In this document: piece by piece, positions 48,657 to 59,680 of the stretch
How positions within the stretch are numbered: position 1 is the stretch's first letter
How the letters are laid out: each line of letters begins with the position of its first letter
Origin: Rhinopomastus cyanomelas
Lineage: Eukaryota > Chordata > Aves > Bucerotiformes > Rhinopomastidae
DNA length: 64,000 nucleotides
NCBI GenBank assembly: GCA_013400115.1
Contig: VXBP01003681.1
Location: forward strand, 186,001-250,000
Direction: 5' to 3'
Program-made: the position numbers and the translations under genes
The notes under the pieces: generated by a model
Told to the model about the DNA's origin: nothing
The model's input: only the letters and a program-made list of their open reading frames with translations
The model's database searches: none

Positions 48657-48689
48657 CGCTACTATATTCTGGGCAGAAGTGTCACCAGC

Positions 48690-49185
48690 AGGTCAAGTGA
48701 AGCGATTCTCCCCCTCTACTCTGCTCTTGAGAGACTTCACCTGGAGTACTGCATCCAATTCTGGAGGCCCTGAAACAAGAAAGACATTATTGGAGTAAGT
48801 TTACGTGGTCAAGAGGGTGATCAGAGGAGCTTCTTTCCAATGAAGACAGGCTCAGGGAATTGGGGCTGCTCACCCTGAAGAAGAGAAAGCTCAGGAGGTT
48901 CTTGTAGCAGCCTTCCAGTACTTGAACGGGGCTCCAGGAAAGCTGGAGAGTTTTTTATTAGAGCGTCTAGTGATAGGATAAGGGGGACTGGTTTCAAACT
49001 AAAACGGTAGATTTAAATCGAATCTTAGAAAGAAATTCCTCCTATGAGGGTGTGAGTGAAGCGCTGAACAGGTTGCCCAGAGAAGTTGTGGATGCCCCTT
49101 CCCTGAAAGTGTTTAAGTGAGAGATATCCCTGTCCGTGGCAGATGTTTGGAACTAGATAATCTGTGGTGATTCTGTGGTTGTGTG
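48690..49185 (+). mobile_element. CR1 LINE 3' fragment (old)
   Basis: Sense CR1: TTCTCCCCCTCTACTCTGCT, CACCTGGAGTACTGCATCCA, GGGGCTGCTCACCCTGAAGA, AACAGGTTGCCCAGAGAAGT, GGATGCCCCTTCCCTGAAAG, ending near GGTGATTCTGTGG. It is diverged, with no open frame. Confidence 0.9.
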
Positions 49186-49681
49186 CTGCCATCTGGTGAG
49201 GGGTTCTGTGTGCTTCTTACTCCCCTTTGAACGTCTGGCACAAAGTGGTCTTTAACTGTTCACATAATGATAAAACTGGAAGGTTTCTACTGTCTTGTCC
49301 TTAAGGTGAGAGGAGTATATAATGCTAACTGCTCCACAGTCCAAAAACCCATGAGAACTGTCTGATAACCCCTAAAAGTTCCCAGTTTTGTCCTGCTTAC
49401 ATAATAGGTCTGAAGATACCTTATGTGACAGGTTATCCATGGAAGAAAGTGAACATTTAAAAAACTGGTCTTTCTGGGAAATGTTATTCATTGCCATTTG
49501 AAAACATAGTGTTAATCTTTGAACAGTAGCAGTTGTATTTTATTGTTTCATTTAGATTTGAACAGCATGGCATAGTGGCTTTAGCAGCTTGAGGTTTTCT
49601 CCCTTGCAGGTTAATAGTACGTAGTACTATTAAAGAAATAAAACAGTAGTGTCTTTGTATGGCTGTAGGCCTGCTCCTGGT

Positions 49682-49790
49682 CACAGACTCACAGAAGGTT
49701 ACAGGTTGGAAGGGATCTTGAAAGATCATCTAAGTCCAAACCCCATGCCGGAGCAGGGTAGGTCATCTCTGTGCCTTTCAGGGTGACCTT
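49682..49790 (-). mobile_element. CR1 LINE 3' tail fragment
   Basis: Antisense CR1 tail: ACAGACTCACAGAAGGTTAC, AGGTTGGAAGGGATCTTGAA, AGATCATCTAAGTCCAAACC, CCATGCCGGAGCAGGG. The right end is uncertain. Confidence 0.85.
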
Positions 49791-50004
49791 CAGAAGGCCA
49801 TGACTGCTTGGCAAGGTTCCTTGTACTCACCAGCATCTAATGGAATGAGACCTCCCTTACCACAGTTTATTAGCACTCATCCACATTAATGTGTTTCTTC
49901 CATTTCAGAGTCCAAGGCAAATGTATTTTAAGTCTTTAAATGGTTAGATTAACCTCCTTGAATTCCTTGAATATAAATGATAAAGTGACAGATTGTATTG
50001 ATAA

Positions 50005-50137
50005 ATGGTCTTTTACCCTTTTTGAAGATTGGAGTGACATTTGCTATCCTCCAGTCCCTAGGCATCTCTCCTGATCCCCATGAGTTAGAAAAGATGATGG
50101 AGAGTGGCTTAGCTAGCAATGACTTCCGCCAGTTTTA
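50005..50137 (-). mobile_element. CR1 LINE internal fragment
   Basis: TTTTTGAAGATTGGAGTGAC, ATTTGCTATCCTCCAGTCCC and ATGAGTTAGAAAAGATGATG equal the CR1 ORF2 stretch at 56210-56290 and 16537-16625. No 3' half is attached. It could be the 5' part of the same decayed insertion as 49682-49790 after an internal deletion. Confidence 0.85.
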
Positions 50138-51654
50138 AATGAAAAGGAAATAATTTTGTAATGTACTGCCACTTCTGGAATCTGCAGTAGTATCATTACA
50201 AACCATGGATGATCACTGATAGTTAAATATGTCAGTTAACTAAGCTGACACTAAAGAGTTGTTCAGGCCACATAATCTATGCTGCTTCTCTTTCTCTTTT
50301 CTGCTCTTGTGTAATTCTGCTTATATAGGAGTCTGCAGCTGAAAAGAGGTGGAGGCACAGTTGGTGTTCTCAGCCCTTAAGTCTTCTGTAGGAAGCCTAG
50401 GACTTCAAGCATGGCAGGAGTACCATGCCAATACAGGAATTCCTGGCCACAAAGATTCCAACTAGAACAAGAAGTGTGTGCACCTCGGTAGCTGGGTGTG
50501 AGTATGGACAAATATGTCCTAAAAATGTATGTAGTTGCTACATGATCAGTAACTATTCTGTAAATTAGTATCTTGCTGGGCTGGAACAGTTTTAGCTTTA
50601 GTCATTCTTGCCTCAGGAGACAATGACAATATTACAATACCTTAATGACAAGAAAATGTGTTCACAAACTCTTGAGTATTCTTAAGCTAACACAGTGTTG
50701 GGTCAGTCCAGGCCAGCTGATTACATTCAGCATCAGTACTTGTCTTCTTTCTTCAAGTATATTTATCATTCTTTATCACTCGTATCTGTGTTTTCTCTGA
50801 ATCTCTATATATTGCAGAGGAAAGTAGTTTCCAGAAAGATGTGTTTTGAGAGAGGAGGCTTGGAAGGACATGAGAGAAAGATCTTTTCTGATCTCAGTGT
50901 TAGACGTTATGGACCAGCAAAGCCCATTCCAGATATCTACAGGCATTTCTCAGGAAAGCTTCTCTATTACAAACAACTAGCATAAGGTCTAGACTGTGGC
51001 AGCAATAGTAGGAACACCAGCATTTTCAAAACGCTCCAATTTCAGCTATAGACTGTGATGTTGTTACCATAGAGAGTTCTTCAAAAGGCCCCTAAGTTCG
51101 TGGGGAAATGCTAAGAGAGCCTAGAGAAAAGGGTCAGGGGGACCTTACGTCAAGTACATGCAAAAGACTCCGAACTTCTTTCAGGTGCTCAAGGCTAGAG
51201 GCACTGAGCACAGACTGAAATAATGGGGAATTATTTAACTAGTATATATGAAAGTGATAGCCTGGAAGGGATAGATGCCAAATCATCTCGGGCCTACTCT
51301 GAAGAATTCACAGTGTAGCTGACCAGACTGTTGAAGAGGGTAAGCAGCCACACGAGCAATGCAGAACATGTTTTCCTTATGCTTGTGGCTGATAGACTAC
51401 TTCCAGCAATACAATTTATACTTGTGTGTCAAAATGGGAAAAAAAATCTCATATACTGGGAAGGGGATTTTACGAGTTGGAACAATTTTGATTGTACAGT
51501 GGGTAGATGAGAGCGAAAGATAATTTCTGAAGACAGAGGAGTGGTGAGGACAGGAGAAAGGATAAAAATTAAAGAAAAAACAGCAAGAATGTGTAACACT
51601 TTTTGTAACACTTATCCTGAGCTGGTGATTTGAAAAGCTGAATGGCAGGGGAAG
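50138..51654. other. Intergenic, nothing recognised
   Basis: 1.5 kb without a recognised repeat or gene. An open frame at 50695-50985 (+) is not similar to any family I know and has no clear splice or start context. Confidence 0.45.
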
Positions 51655-51991
51655 AACATTAGGGATTGGAAGGGACCTTGGAAGATCATCCAGTCCAATC
51701 CCCTTGCCACAGCAGGATCACCTAGACCAAATCACAAAGGAACATATCCAGGCAGGTTTTAAACGTCTCCAGAGAAGGTGACTCCACAGCCACTCTGGGC
51801 AGCCTGTTCCAGTGCTCCGTCACCCTCACTGTGAAGAAGTTCCTTCTAATATTTATATGGAACCTCCTATGTTCCAGCTTACACCTATTGCTCCTTGTCC
51901 TATCACTAGATGAGCCAAATGACATTGAGAAGAGCCTGGCCCCATCTTCCTGACACCCACTCTTCACATATTTATAAACATTAATGAGGTT
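51655..51991 (-). mobile_element. CR1 LINE 3' fragment
   Basis: Antisense CR1: AGGGATTGGAAGGGACCTTG, AGTCCAATCCCCTTGCCACA, GAAGAAGTTCCTTCTAATAT. The minus frame reads EHWNRLPRVAVESPSLETF. 5'-truncated at 51991 (stops inside ATTAATGAGGT). Confidence 0.95.
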
Positions 51992-52102
51992 TTGTCAGAG
52001 AGTAACCACACAGCTAAGCTCAACATTCTACTTTGGGAGTTTTGTACCTTTTAGGTCCACCCATAAAGAACTCTGGTCAAGGCTGGTGGAGAGCTGAGGG
52101 AA

Positions 52103-52428
52103 TAAAAAGAGAATCTGCTGTGGATCTCAAGATAAAGACTGTTGGTAGTCAGGTGGTACCTGAAGGACCCACACTTCCACCCAGCTCCAGCTTCCATTTC
52201 TACTGCTTTTCAAGGTGCAGTTGACGTAAAACTGTCTATTAGCTGCACTAGCGTTAGTGCTTTAAAAGCCTAACAACCAGCTGTTACCCAAGTACCTGGA
52301 GGAGGCCAAAAGACAAACTGGAGAGATGTTACCTCTGTTCCTCGATGGATTCTTTATAGAGCTTTGAGAGCATCAGCTCTACAGTTACTTCTACAGTAGA
52401 ACCATGGTGTGACACTGAACACCTTTAC
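52103..52428 (+). repeat. Unassigned interspersed repeat, copy 1 (pairs with 58610-58928 in inverse orientation)
   Basis: AGAATCTGCTGTGGATCTCA, GGTACCTGAAGGACCC, CCCAGCTCCAGCTTCCATTT, AACTGTCTATTAGCTGCAC, GAGAGATGTTACCTCTG and CATCAGCTCTACAGTTACTT all reappear as reverse complements, in reverse order, at 58610-58928. Identity is about 85 percent by eye. It is neither CR1 nor hAT. A retroviral leader is possible (see findings). Confidence 0.88.
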
Positions 52429-52436
52429 TCATGGAG

Positions 52437-52740
52437 TGTGTGTATGACAGCAAGCTAGGTGGGTGTGTCGATCTGCAAGAGGGTAGGGAAGCTTTAAAGC
52501 AGGATCTATCTAGACAAGTTAGATGAATAGGCCAAGGTTAATTGTATGAGATTCAGTGAGGCTGAGTGACAGGTCCTGCACTTGGGTCATAACAACCCTA
52601 CAGTAGGCTACAGACTTGGAGATGTGTGGTTGGAAGGCTGGATGTTAGAAAAGGACTTGGGGTACTGGTCAGTAGTCGATTAAATATAACTCAGCAGTGT
52701 ATGACCAGGTAGGCCTGTGGACATTTGGCCAAAAAGCTGC
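52437..52740 (+). mobile_element. CR1 LINE internal/3' fragment (old)
   Basis: Sense CR1: CAAGCTAGGTGGGTGTGTCG, ATCTGCAAGAGGGTAGGGAA, GTCCTGCACTTGGGTCATAA, AAAAGGACTTGGGGTACTGG, AACTCAGCAGTGTATGACCA. This is the stretch just after the FADDTKL box. Diverged, no 3' end attached. Confidence 0.9.
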
Positions 52741-53672
52741 GCTGTCTCAGCCTTGGAAGTGCGGCTCTACAAAGATCACCGAGAAGTTTTCTGTAGTTAC
52801 CTTTGGGGTGTAAATTGGCAACACGTCCTGCACATGGTGGTCAAGATGACAGCTTGGCAATAGACCATAAGCACTGGCAACAGTGCAGGCTGATTAGGGC
52901 TTTAAGCAAAATAAGGTAAGTGGTCTGGTATCAAAAACTGAAATATAATTAAGAGTCAGGGTATGTGAGCACTGAAGCATAGTGTGAGTCCCAGGCCTCA
53001 CAGACACTGCAGGCAAGATACATTACTGATATGTTCAAGTGCTTTAGAATGTGAAAAAATTAATAATGTAACCATACTGACAAACAAGTAGGAAAAGGGA
53101 ACAAATACCTCGAGGCGTTAATAAAGAACATGCATGGGTCACCCCCACTAAGGACATGCCGTGTGCTTTAACTGATACACCAGCTTGTTGGCATGAGGTG
53201 AAAGCTAGGAACAGAGGTTAAGACAGTTTTCAGTTCCCAAGTTCCTATGACACAAGAAGAAAGTATGAATGGGTATATAGACTGTCAGTTGAAGAGAAAA
53301 AATATCCATGAACCACAACGTAGGTTTTCAATGAAAAAACATCTTTGATTTTTCTTACCTGTTCCTTGCCCAAGTTATATTATTAGGAAGCCTGCCTGCA
53401 TTGAGGTGGTTTGGGAAAGATGCTGCCCACCACAGGAGTTGGTTTTCATCCACTAAGGTCTACAACACTGGACTTCAGCTGATCTCACCCTGATGATCTT
53501 GCGGGTTGTCTGCCCACTCCCTTCCACAAATGCTGAGTTCTTCAGCTTGTTTCCTGGGTTCTGCAGCTTGCCCAGTCCACGTTTCACCCAGTCACATCCT
53601 TTCCAAAGAGCCCTAAGGCGTGATGATGTCACCTTAGAGATGTTCTTCCTCTCTGCTCTGAGGAAATCACTT
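52741..53672. other. Intergenic, nothing recognised
   Basis: About 930 bp without a recognised gene or repeat. Confidence 0.4.
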
Positions 53673-53761
53673 CCAAGGAACTGAGAGGCACTGTTCCTTG
53701 TCTTCTACTCACAAGTGTCTTAGTCACGTGGCTATTACTTTTTCTTTAGCTGTGTGCTGTT
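53673..53761 (+). repeat. Unassigned repeat, direct copy 1 (pairs with 57700-57790)
   Basis: CTGAGAGGCACTGTTCCTTG, TCTTCTACTCACAAGTGTCT and TTTTTCTTTAGCTGTGTGCT recur with few changes at 57700-57790 in the same orientation. Confidence 0.8.
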
Positions 53762-54897
53762 CATGCTGGCACGTAGTTCCGTAGCTTATCGATACCGCAT
53801 TCAGTTCAAACTCAGTCAAAATGCCAACACAAATAACTGGGTGCACTGGCTGAGTTTAAGTTACCATAACAATTACTAGAACAATTTAACAGAGGCTGTA
53901 CCAAGATGTTGCTAACAGTGCAGGAGGAGGCAATTTGTAAATGCTTCTTTCTCCAGAGTTTAAGACCAACTCAGTCTCACATCACTAAGTCTGTTTTCCC
54001 TTACTACTGCATTAAGATCTTGGGGTTTGCATCACAAGTAATTGCTCAACATTATCACATCTCAGAAATTCTCTGGAACCTCACCATGTCTAATGTTTGT
54101 ATGCTGACAAACGTGGGGTTCCCTTTCTGGAGACAGGCTTCTTTGGAGTTTTGAGGAAATAGGATCCTCCTTAGGAGGTGCAACAAAAGCAACACTGTGA
54201 AATTCAAGTTCCCTTCTACTTTTATGAGAAGGCTTGCTTATGCATTTAGCAAGGGAGACAAGAATCTAATGTGAATGCTAATTAATACCACCTTAGCTTA
54301 CAGCTGCAGCAGTGTCAGAGCCTTCTGGTGCTTCCAAGATTGCCCTAAATTAGCTACCAGGTGTTCTGGGGAAGCTTGCAATTCCCTTTTTTTTCAGGGT
54401 TAGAAAAAAACATCTAGCCCTTCACATGGGGCTCTCAAAATACTTGGAAAAACTAGCTGGTTTTGATCAATTTGAGCTCTTAAAAATTGTGTTTAACTGC
54501 AACTGTTACGGTGCTTGCTGCAGTCCTCAATACGGAATGTGTCTCTCTCAAGTACGATGTTTTATTTTTGTTAGCTGGTATTTCTCTAGCTACCGACACA
54601 ATTCAGAATTGAATAAATAAACAAACACAGCCTCTGTTAGTGAATCCTCATATTCTTCTACCACATAAGACAGCACCCTGGACCACAAGGTCTAGATTGC
54701 TGTATTGCTCCCTCGTTCCTGCTTGAATCACAAAAATTCCTGCACTGCATCTCCTTGTCCTGACACTGAACAATAGAAAAGCACATTGTCAGCCCGCCCT
54801 TTATGGTGAAGCCCTGTACAAATCTCTCTTAGCCTCTGACTTTCTTAATGATACCTAGCAGAGAAACACCACAAAGTCAAAGGTAATTTTTCTGTAA
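53762..54897. other. Intergenic, nothing recognised
   Basis: 1.1 kb without a recognised gene or repeat. Small open frames at 53906-54154 and 54426-54620 resemble no family. Confidence 0.4.
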
Positions 54898-56295
54898 ATC
54901 ATAGAATCATTAAATCATTAGGGATTGGAAGGGGCCTCGAAAGACCATCCAGTCCAATCCCCCGGCCACAGCAGGATCACCTAGATCAAATCACACAGGA
55001 ACACATCCAGGCAGGTTTTAAACATCTCCAGATAAGAAGACTCCACAGCCCCACTGGGCCCTTCCAGTGCTCCATCACCCTCACTGTGAAGAAGTTCCTT
55101 CTCATATTTATGTGGAAGCTCTTATGTGCCAGCTTACACCCCTTGTCCTATCACAAGATGACATTGAGAAGAGCCTGACACTCACCCTTCGAATATTTAT
55201 AGACATTAATGAGGTCACCCCTCAGTCTCCTCCAAGCAAAAGAGACCCAGCTCCCTCAGCCTCTTCTCACAAAGGAGGTTCTCTACTTCCTTCATCATCT
55301 TTGTGGCTCTATGCTGGATGTGTCCAGCAGTTCCATATCCCTCTGGAACTGAGGGGCCCAGAACTGGACACAATACTCCAGATGTGGTCTCGCAGTGCAG
55401 AGTAGAGGGGAAGAAGAACCTCTCTTGATCTTCTATACACCCTAGGATGCCGTTGGCCCTCCTGGCCACAAGAGCACACTGCTGACTCATGGTCATCCTG
55501 CTGTCCATCATGGCCCTCAGGTCCCTTTCTCCTACACTGCTCTCCAACACCTCAGTCCCCAGCCTATGCTGGTACCTGGGCTCACATGCAAGACTCTGCA
55601 CTTACCCTTGTTATACTTCACTAAATTTCTCCCTGACCAGCTTTCCAGCCTGTCCAGGTGTCACTGAATGGCAGCACAGTCTGCTGGGGTGTCAGCGACA
55701 CCACCCAGCTTTGTGTCATCAGCAAACTTGCTGACAGTGCATGCCAATCCCTCATTCAAGTAATCAATGAATAGATTGAACAGGACTGGTCCCAGCACCT
55801 GGAGCACTCCGCTAGATACAGGCCTCCAACCAGACTCTGTCCCATTGACCACTGCTCTCTGACTTCTACCCTGTAGCCAGTTCACGTTCACCTCACTACC
55901 CAATCATCTAGACCACACTGCCTCAGTTTGGCTGCGAGGCTGCTGTGGGAGACTGTGTCAAATGCCTTACTCAAGTCAAGACAGACCACATCTACTGCTC
56001 TGCCATCATCTATCCACCTGGTTATGCCCTCATAAAAGGCTATCAGGTTGGTCAAGCATGACTTTCCCTGTGTAAAGCCATGCTGACTGTCCCTAATGAC
56101 CCTCCTGTCCTTGATGTGCCTGGAGACAGCATCTAGGACAAACTGTTCCATCACCTTTTCTGGGATGGGGGTGAGGCTGACTAGTCTATAGTTACCTGGG
56201 TCCTCCTTCTTTCCCTTTTTGAAGATTGGAGTGACATTTGCTATCCTCCAGTCCCTAGCCACCTGGCCTGATCCCCATGACTTAGTAAAGTGTTG
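54898..56295 (-). mobile_element. CR1 LINE, about 1.4 kb, most complete copy
   Basis: On the minus strand in order: NVTPIFKKGKKEDPGNYRLV, HGFTQGKSCLTNLIAFYEGI, DVVCLDLSKAFDTVSH, RSQRAVVNGTESGWRPVSSG, VSKFADDTKLGGVADTP, RELGLFCLEE, then the 3' UTR and tail (CATAGAATCATTAAATCATT on the + strand at 54899). It covers most of the reverse-transcriptase domain. Several frameshifts (frames at 55215-55601, 55661-55903 and 55888-56262) show it is inactive. 5'-truncated near 56295. Confidence 0.97.
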
Positions 56296-57699
56296 TTGAA
56301 GACACTGTCTATGTCAAGAATTCTAGTCAAATCTTAGATATTTTCTTGTCTTTTAAATATGAGCTTTCAGTCCTTATTAAAAAACAGACCAGAAAAGCCC
56401 CAGAGACATAGATGCATCCACTGTGCTGTTCCTTTACAGGTTACACGGGCTAGATTGTCACTACTAGCAGTCAGAAAAGAGCTCTATAATTGTTGAAATA
56501 TTACTGACAGATGTGCCATTCCTTTTTAAACATGAGCATTCAGGGAAGAAGTTATCTGAAGGTGTTTTATTCTCTGTTCAGGGTTTAGAAACCCTCCATG
56601 GAGTGCATGAAGACAAAATATAGGTGGGGAAAAAAGATAATGGTGGTGTGCCTGTGGAACACCTGCGGCTTACTGCTTCGACCTTCACGGAGAAGAGACA
56701 TGTCTCATAAGCTTTGCATGAAAAGGACATATCATACAAATATGAGATAAGTTTTCACTGGTGCTGTTTGGAGAGGAAAGCAGTCTCTGCACATTGTGGA
56801 AGGTAAGGAAAAATGAGTGCCTGTATTTGGAGCACACTGTTCACCTTCCTCCTTCCCCCAAAGCGAAGTGGCAAAGCCACTTCTCTTTGTCCCCAGGTGA
56901 CTCACTGTGAAGGACTTTTTTGAATGACAGCCATAACTGTTCAGGAAAGCACACGGTGCCTGCAGCTTGCTCCTGTTCCACTCACATCTGCCTGCCTGCC
57001 AGCTCCCCAGTCTGAAGGGGAGCACCAGTGCCCAAGCTCTGCTTGCTGCCCCCTTGGAAAATGCCCGAGGGTGCTCCACTGGATCAATATCACAGGTTCA
57101 TTTCTACGCCAAGGAGCAGTTGCCAGGGTCTCCCTGTTGTGGGGATGTGAAGTCACCAAGTAGGTAACTCCCCACCCCTTGAAAGGGCAACCTCTGAGAG
57201 GGTCCTGTTCCTCTGCTACAGGATGGAACAGCTACCTCAGCCAAGGGAATGACCACTGTACTCTCTACTTCCTTAAGGAGTTGAAGTCCTAGTAAGTTCC
57301 AGAAGTGTCTGGTCTGGTAGATGAGTGTAAGTTAAATATGTGAGCATCAGACAGACATGAGATTCAACACCTACATCTGTGGCTGTGCTCAGTGCCTAAG
57401 AAAAGAGCAAAATACCTTCTGATGGTTTCAACAAACTCAAAGGCTGCCTTTTCCCTCAACACTCTGTTGAGGGATTAATATATACCCTTCTTCTTCCTCA
57501 AATAAATCCTCTTTGCTTCAGGTTTCTTTCATTTATCAATCCTATTAGAGTTTCATCTGCTTTTCTTCAGGTTCCTTCAGAGAAAGGAAACTCCAAATGA
57601 AACTCGATGTTGGTAGTAATATGCGTTTTCTTCTTTTTTTTTTTCATTTTCTGTTCAGTTCTGTCCCTTTCTGCAGCCTAAAGTGATTTCTGCCTCTTT
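56296..57699. other. Intergenic, nothing recognised
   Basis: 1.4 kb. Overlapping open frames on both strands at 56732-57167 are shadows of one another and match no family I know. No repeat recognised. Confidence 0.4.
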
Positions 57700-57790
57700 C
57701 AAGGAAGTGACTGAGAGGCATTGTTCCTTGTCTTCTACTTACAGGTGTCTTGATCAAACCGCTGTTGCTTTCTCTTTAGCTGTAGACTGC
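57700..57790 (+). repeat. Unassigned repeat, direct copy 2 (pairs with 53673-53761)
   Basis: CTGAGAGGCATTGTTCCTTG, TCTTCTACTTACAGGTGTCT and TTTCTCTTTAGCTGTAGACT match the 53.7 kb copy. It is roughly 80 percent identical by eye over about 90 bp. Confidence 0.8.
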
Positions 57791-58609
57791 TATCTCAATC
57801 AGTTTTAAGGAATGTGGCCTATGTACTCAAGGCTCAGCATGGCATGCTGCTTCAGTTTCAAAGACACACAGGAGAATGGAGCCCTAAGAGTAGGCTGTCT
57901 CATTTAAAAGTTAAATAGTTCCACGGTTTCAAGGACCAATATGGGTACCTATAAAACTGCATTTCTAAACTTATTCAGAGAGCCTCACCTTTTCCCATCT
58001 GCATATATACTTATTCAATAAAATACACGTATAGAAAAAAAAAATCTGTTGGTTGAGCACAATGGTGTTTTTCTTTCCCAGGATTATATAAATTCTGAGA
58101 AATCTCAGTTTTAGATGAAACTTCTCACCTTTGGTTAGCAATCTGCAGCATTTCTGTTGTTTCTCCAAATAATTTATTTTCACTTGGACCATCATCTGTG
58201 TGACTGTTGGAACCATCCTTTCTCTCACTGAGGTCTAATTCTGGGCATGTCAGAGCCATGCACAAGTGAGGTGGTTAACAAACCTGAAACAACTGACCAT
58301 GGCTTCAGCAAGGCCGAGTCTGCCATGACTGCACTCATTGTGCTTGATAAAGTCACCCTAGGATAAATATCTCCATCCCCTCATTATTCAAATTCCATCT
58401 CCTGCCAAATTCCTTTTCCTCCTGTCAGTTCTGTCTGCAGTGTAAACCAAACCATGAGCAAGGTTTAGAAAGGGGCAGCTCAGATTGCCTCCAAGAGTGC
58501 GAGACAAGCTCAACGTCACCCAGTGGCCAACTTCAGTGACTAAAACATCCAGGATTGTTACTTATTTTTAACAATTATACCCTTTTCTCTCTCACTGTGT
58601 AAAGGTATT

Positions 58610-58928
58610 CAGTGTCATGGCATGATTCTACCGTAGAAGTAACTGTAGAGCTGGTGCTCTCAAATCTCTCTAAAGAATCCATTGAGGAACCAGAGGTAAC
58701 ATCTCTCAAGCCTGTCTTTTTGCCTCCTCCAGATACTTGGGGTAACAGATGGTTGTTAAGCTTTTAAAGCATTAACACTGGTACAGCTAATAGACAGTTT
58801 TAGGTCAGCTGCACTTTGAAAAGCAGTAGAAATGGAAGCTGGAGCTGGGCAGGAGTCTGGGTCCTTCAGGCACCACCTGACTAGCAAGTCTCTCTATCCT
58901 GAGATCCAGGGCAGATTCTTTTCTCTTT
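58610..58928 (-). repeat. Unassigned interspersed repeat, copy 2 (inverse of 52103-52428)
   Basis: It reads AAAGGTATTCAGTGTCATGG to GATCCAGGGCAGATTCTTTT. Its reverse complement aligns along its whole length with 52103-52428, with small indels. At 58928 the similarity stops, while copy 1 continues into AATAAA-containing sequence to its left. Confidence 0.88.
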
Positions 58929-59569
58929 ACCAGACAGGCAAAAGCATATTCTATAGAAAGTTGTAAGGTCTTTCTATACGTTTTCTTCTTTTTTTTTTTT
59001 TTTTTTGCTCTGAGTAGTACAGCAAAGGAGGGGGGAAAAAGAAAGCAACAGTTTGAGATCTGTTAGAAATTAATGAAGTGAGATATATTTCTTTGATACA
59101 TAAGCTACACATTTTTCAGTCTTTTCAAAAACTTTATTCTATGCTACTATGTTTGTGGCACTTTTGAATTCCCAGTATAACAGTTAGTGGGCCTTTGCAC
59201 TAAGCAGTATCAGAAAACTAGCCCAGGTTGAATTCACTCTGCACTTCTACATTTTTTCCCCAAGATTATTCTTTAAACCCCACTGGTTTTTATTATCAGC
59301 CATTGTTTGTCCATCTGGACAGATGCAGGTGAAGTGGGATGTGAATGAAGAGAAGTGAGAGATCCAAAACCTTCTTAATCAAGCACTGCTCACAGAGGAA
59401 CCGTGACTTGAGGGACAAAATGTGAGTAGCTAGGGAGAAAGAGTTGAGGAATGTTCAGCTGTGAAATAAAGAAAAAGACACTGGGAAAGAATCAGCAGTG
59501 ACTAAAACTACCCTAGCATCCAAGACAATTAGTGCCAGCAGATTAAGGGGAATTACTAATCAACTGTAC
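58929..59569. other. Intergenic, nothing recognised
   Basis: About 640 bp with a poly-T run of nearly 20 at about 58988-59006. No gene or repeat recognised. Confidence 0.4.
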
Positions 59570-59680
59570 TTGCCGCTTGTGAAGCCTCATCTGGAATTTT
59601 CTGATGTGTTTTGAGCCATTCATTATAAAAGAGATAATGACAATTTGGAGGAAGTGCAAAGTTTATCTGTTGGAACACTA
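59570..59680 (+). mobile_element. Very old CR1/L3-like LINE fragment (tentative)
   Basis: CTTGTGAAGCCTCATCTGGA, then ATTTTCTGATGTGTTTTGAG followed by AATGACAATTTGGAGGAAG resembles the CR1-superfamily stretch around LVRPHLEYCVQFW (ACCTCATCTGGAATACTGTG). Weak, only about 100 bp. Confidence 0.5.

Noticed and set aside
51991..51995. CR1 at 51655-51991 interrupted by insertion of the unassigned repeat
   Set aside because: No CR1 continuation is found to the right. Ordinary 5' truncation of the CR1 explains the break.
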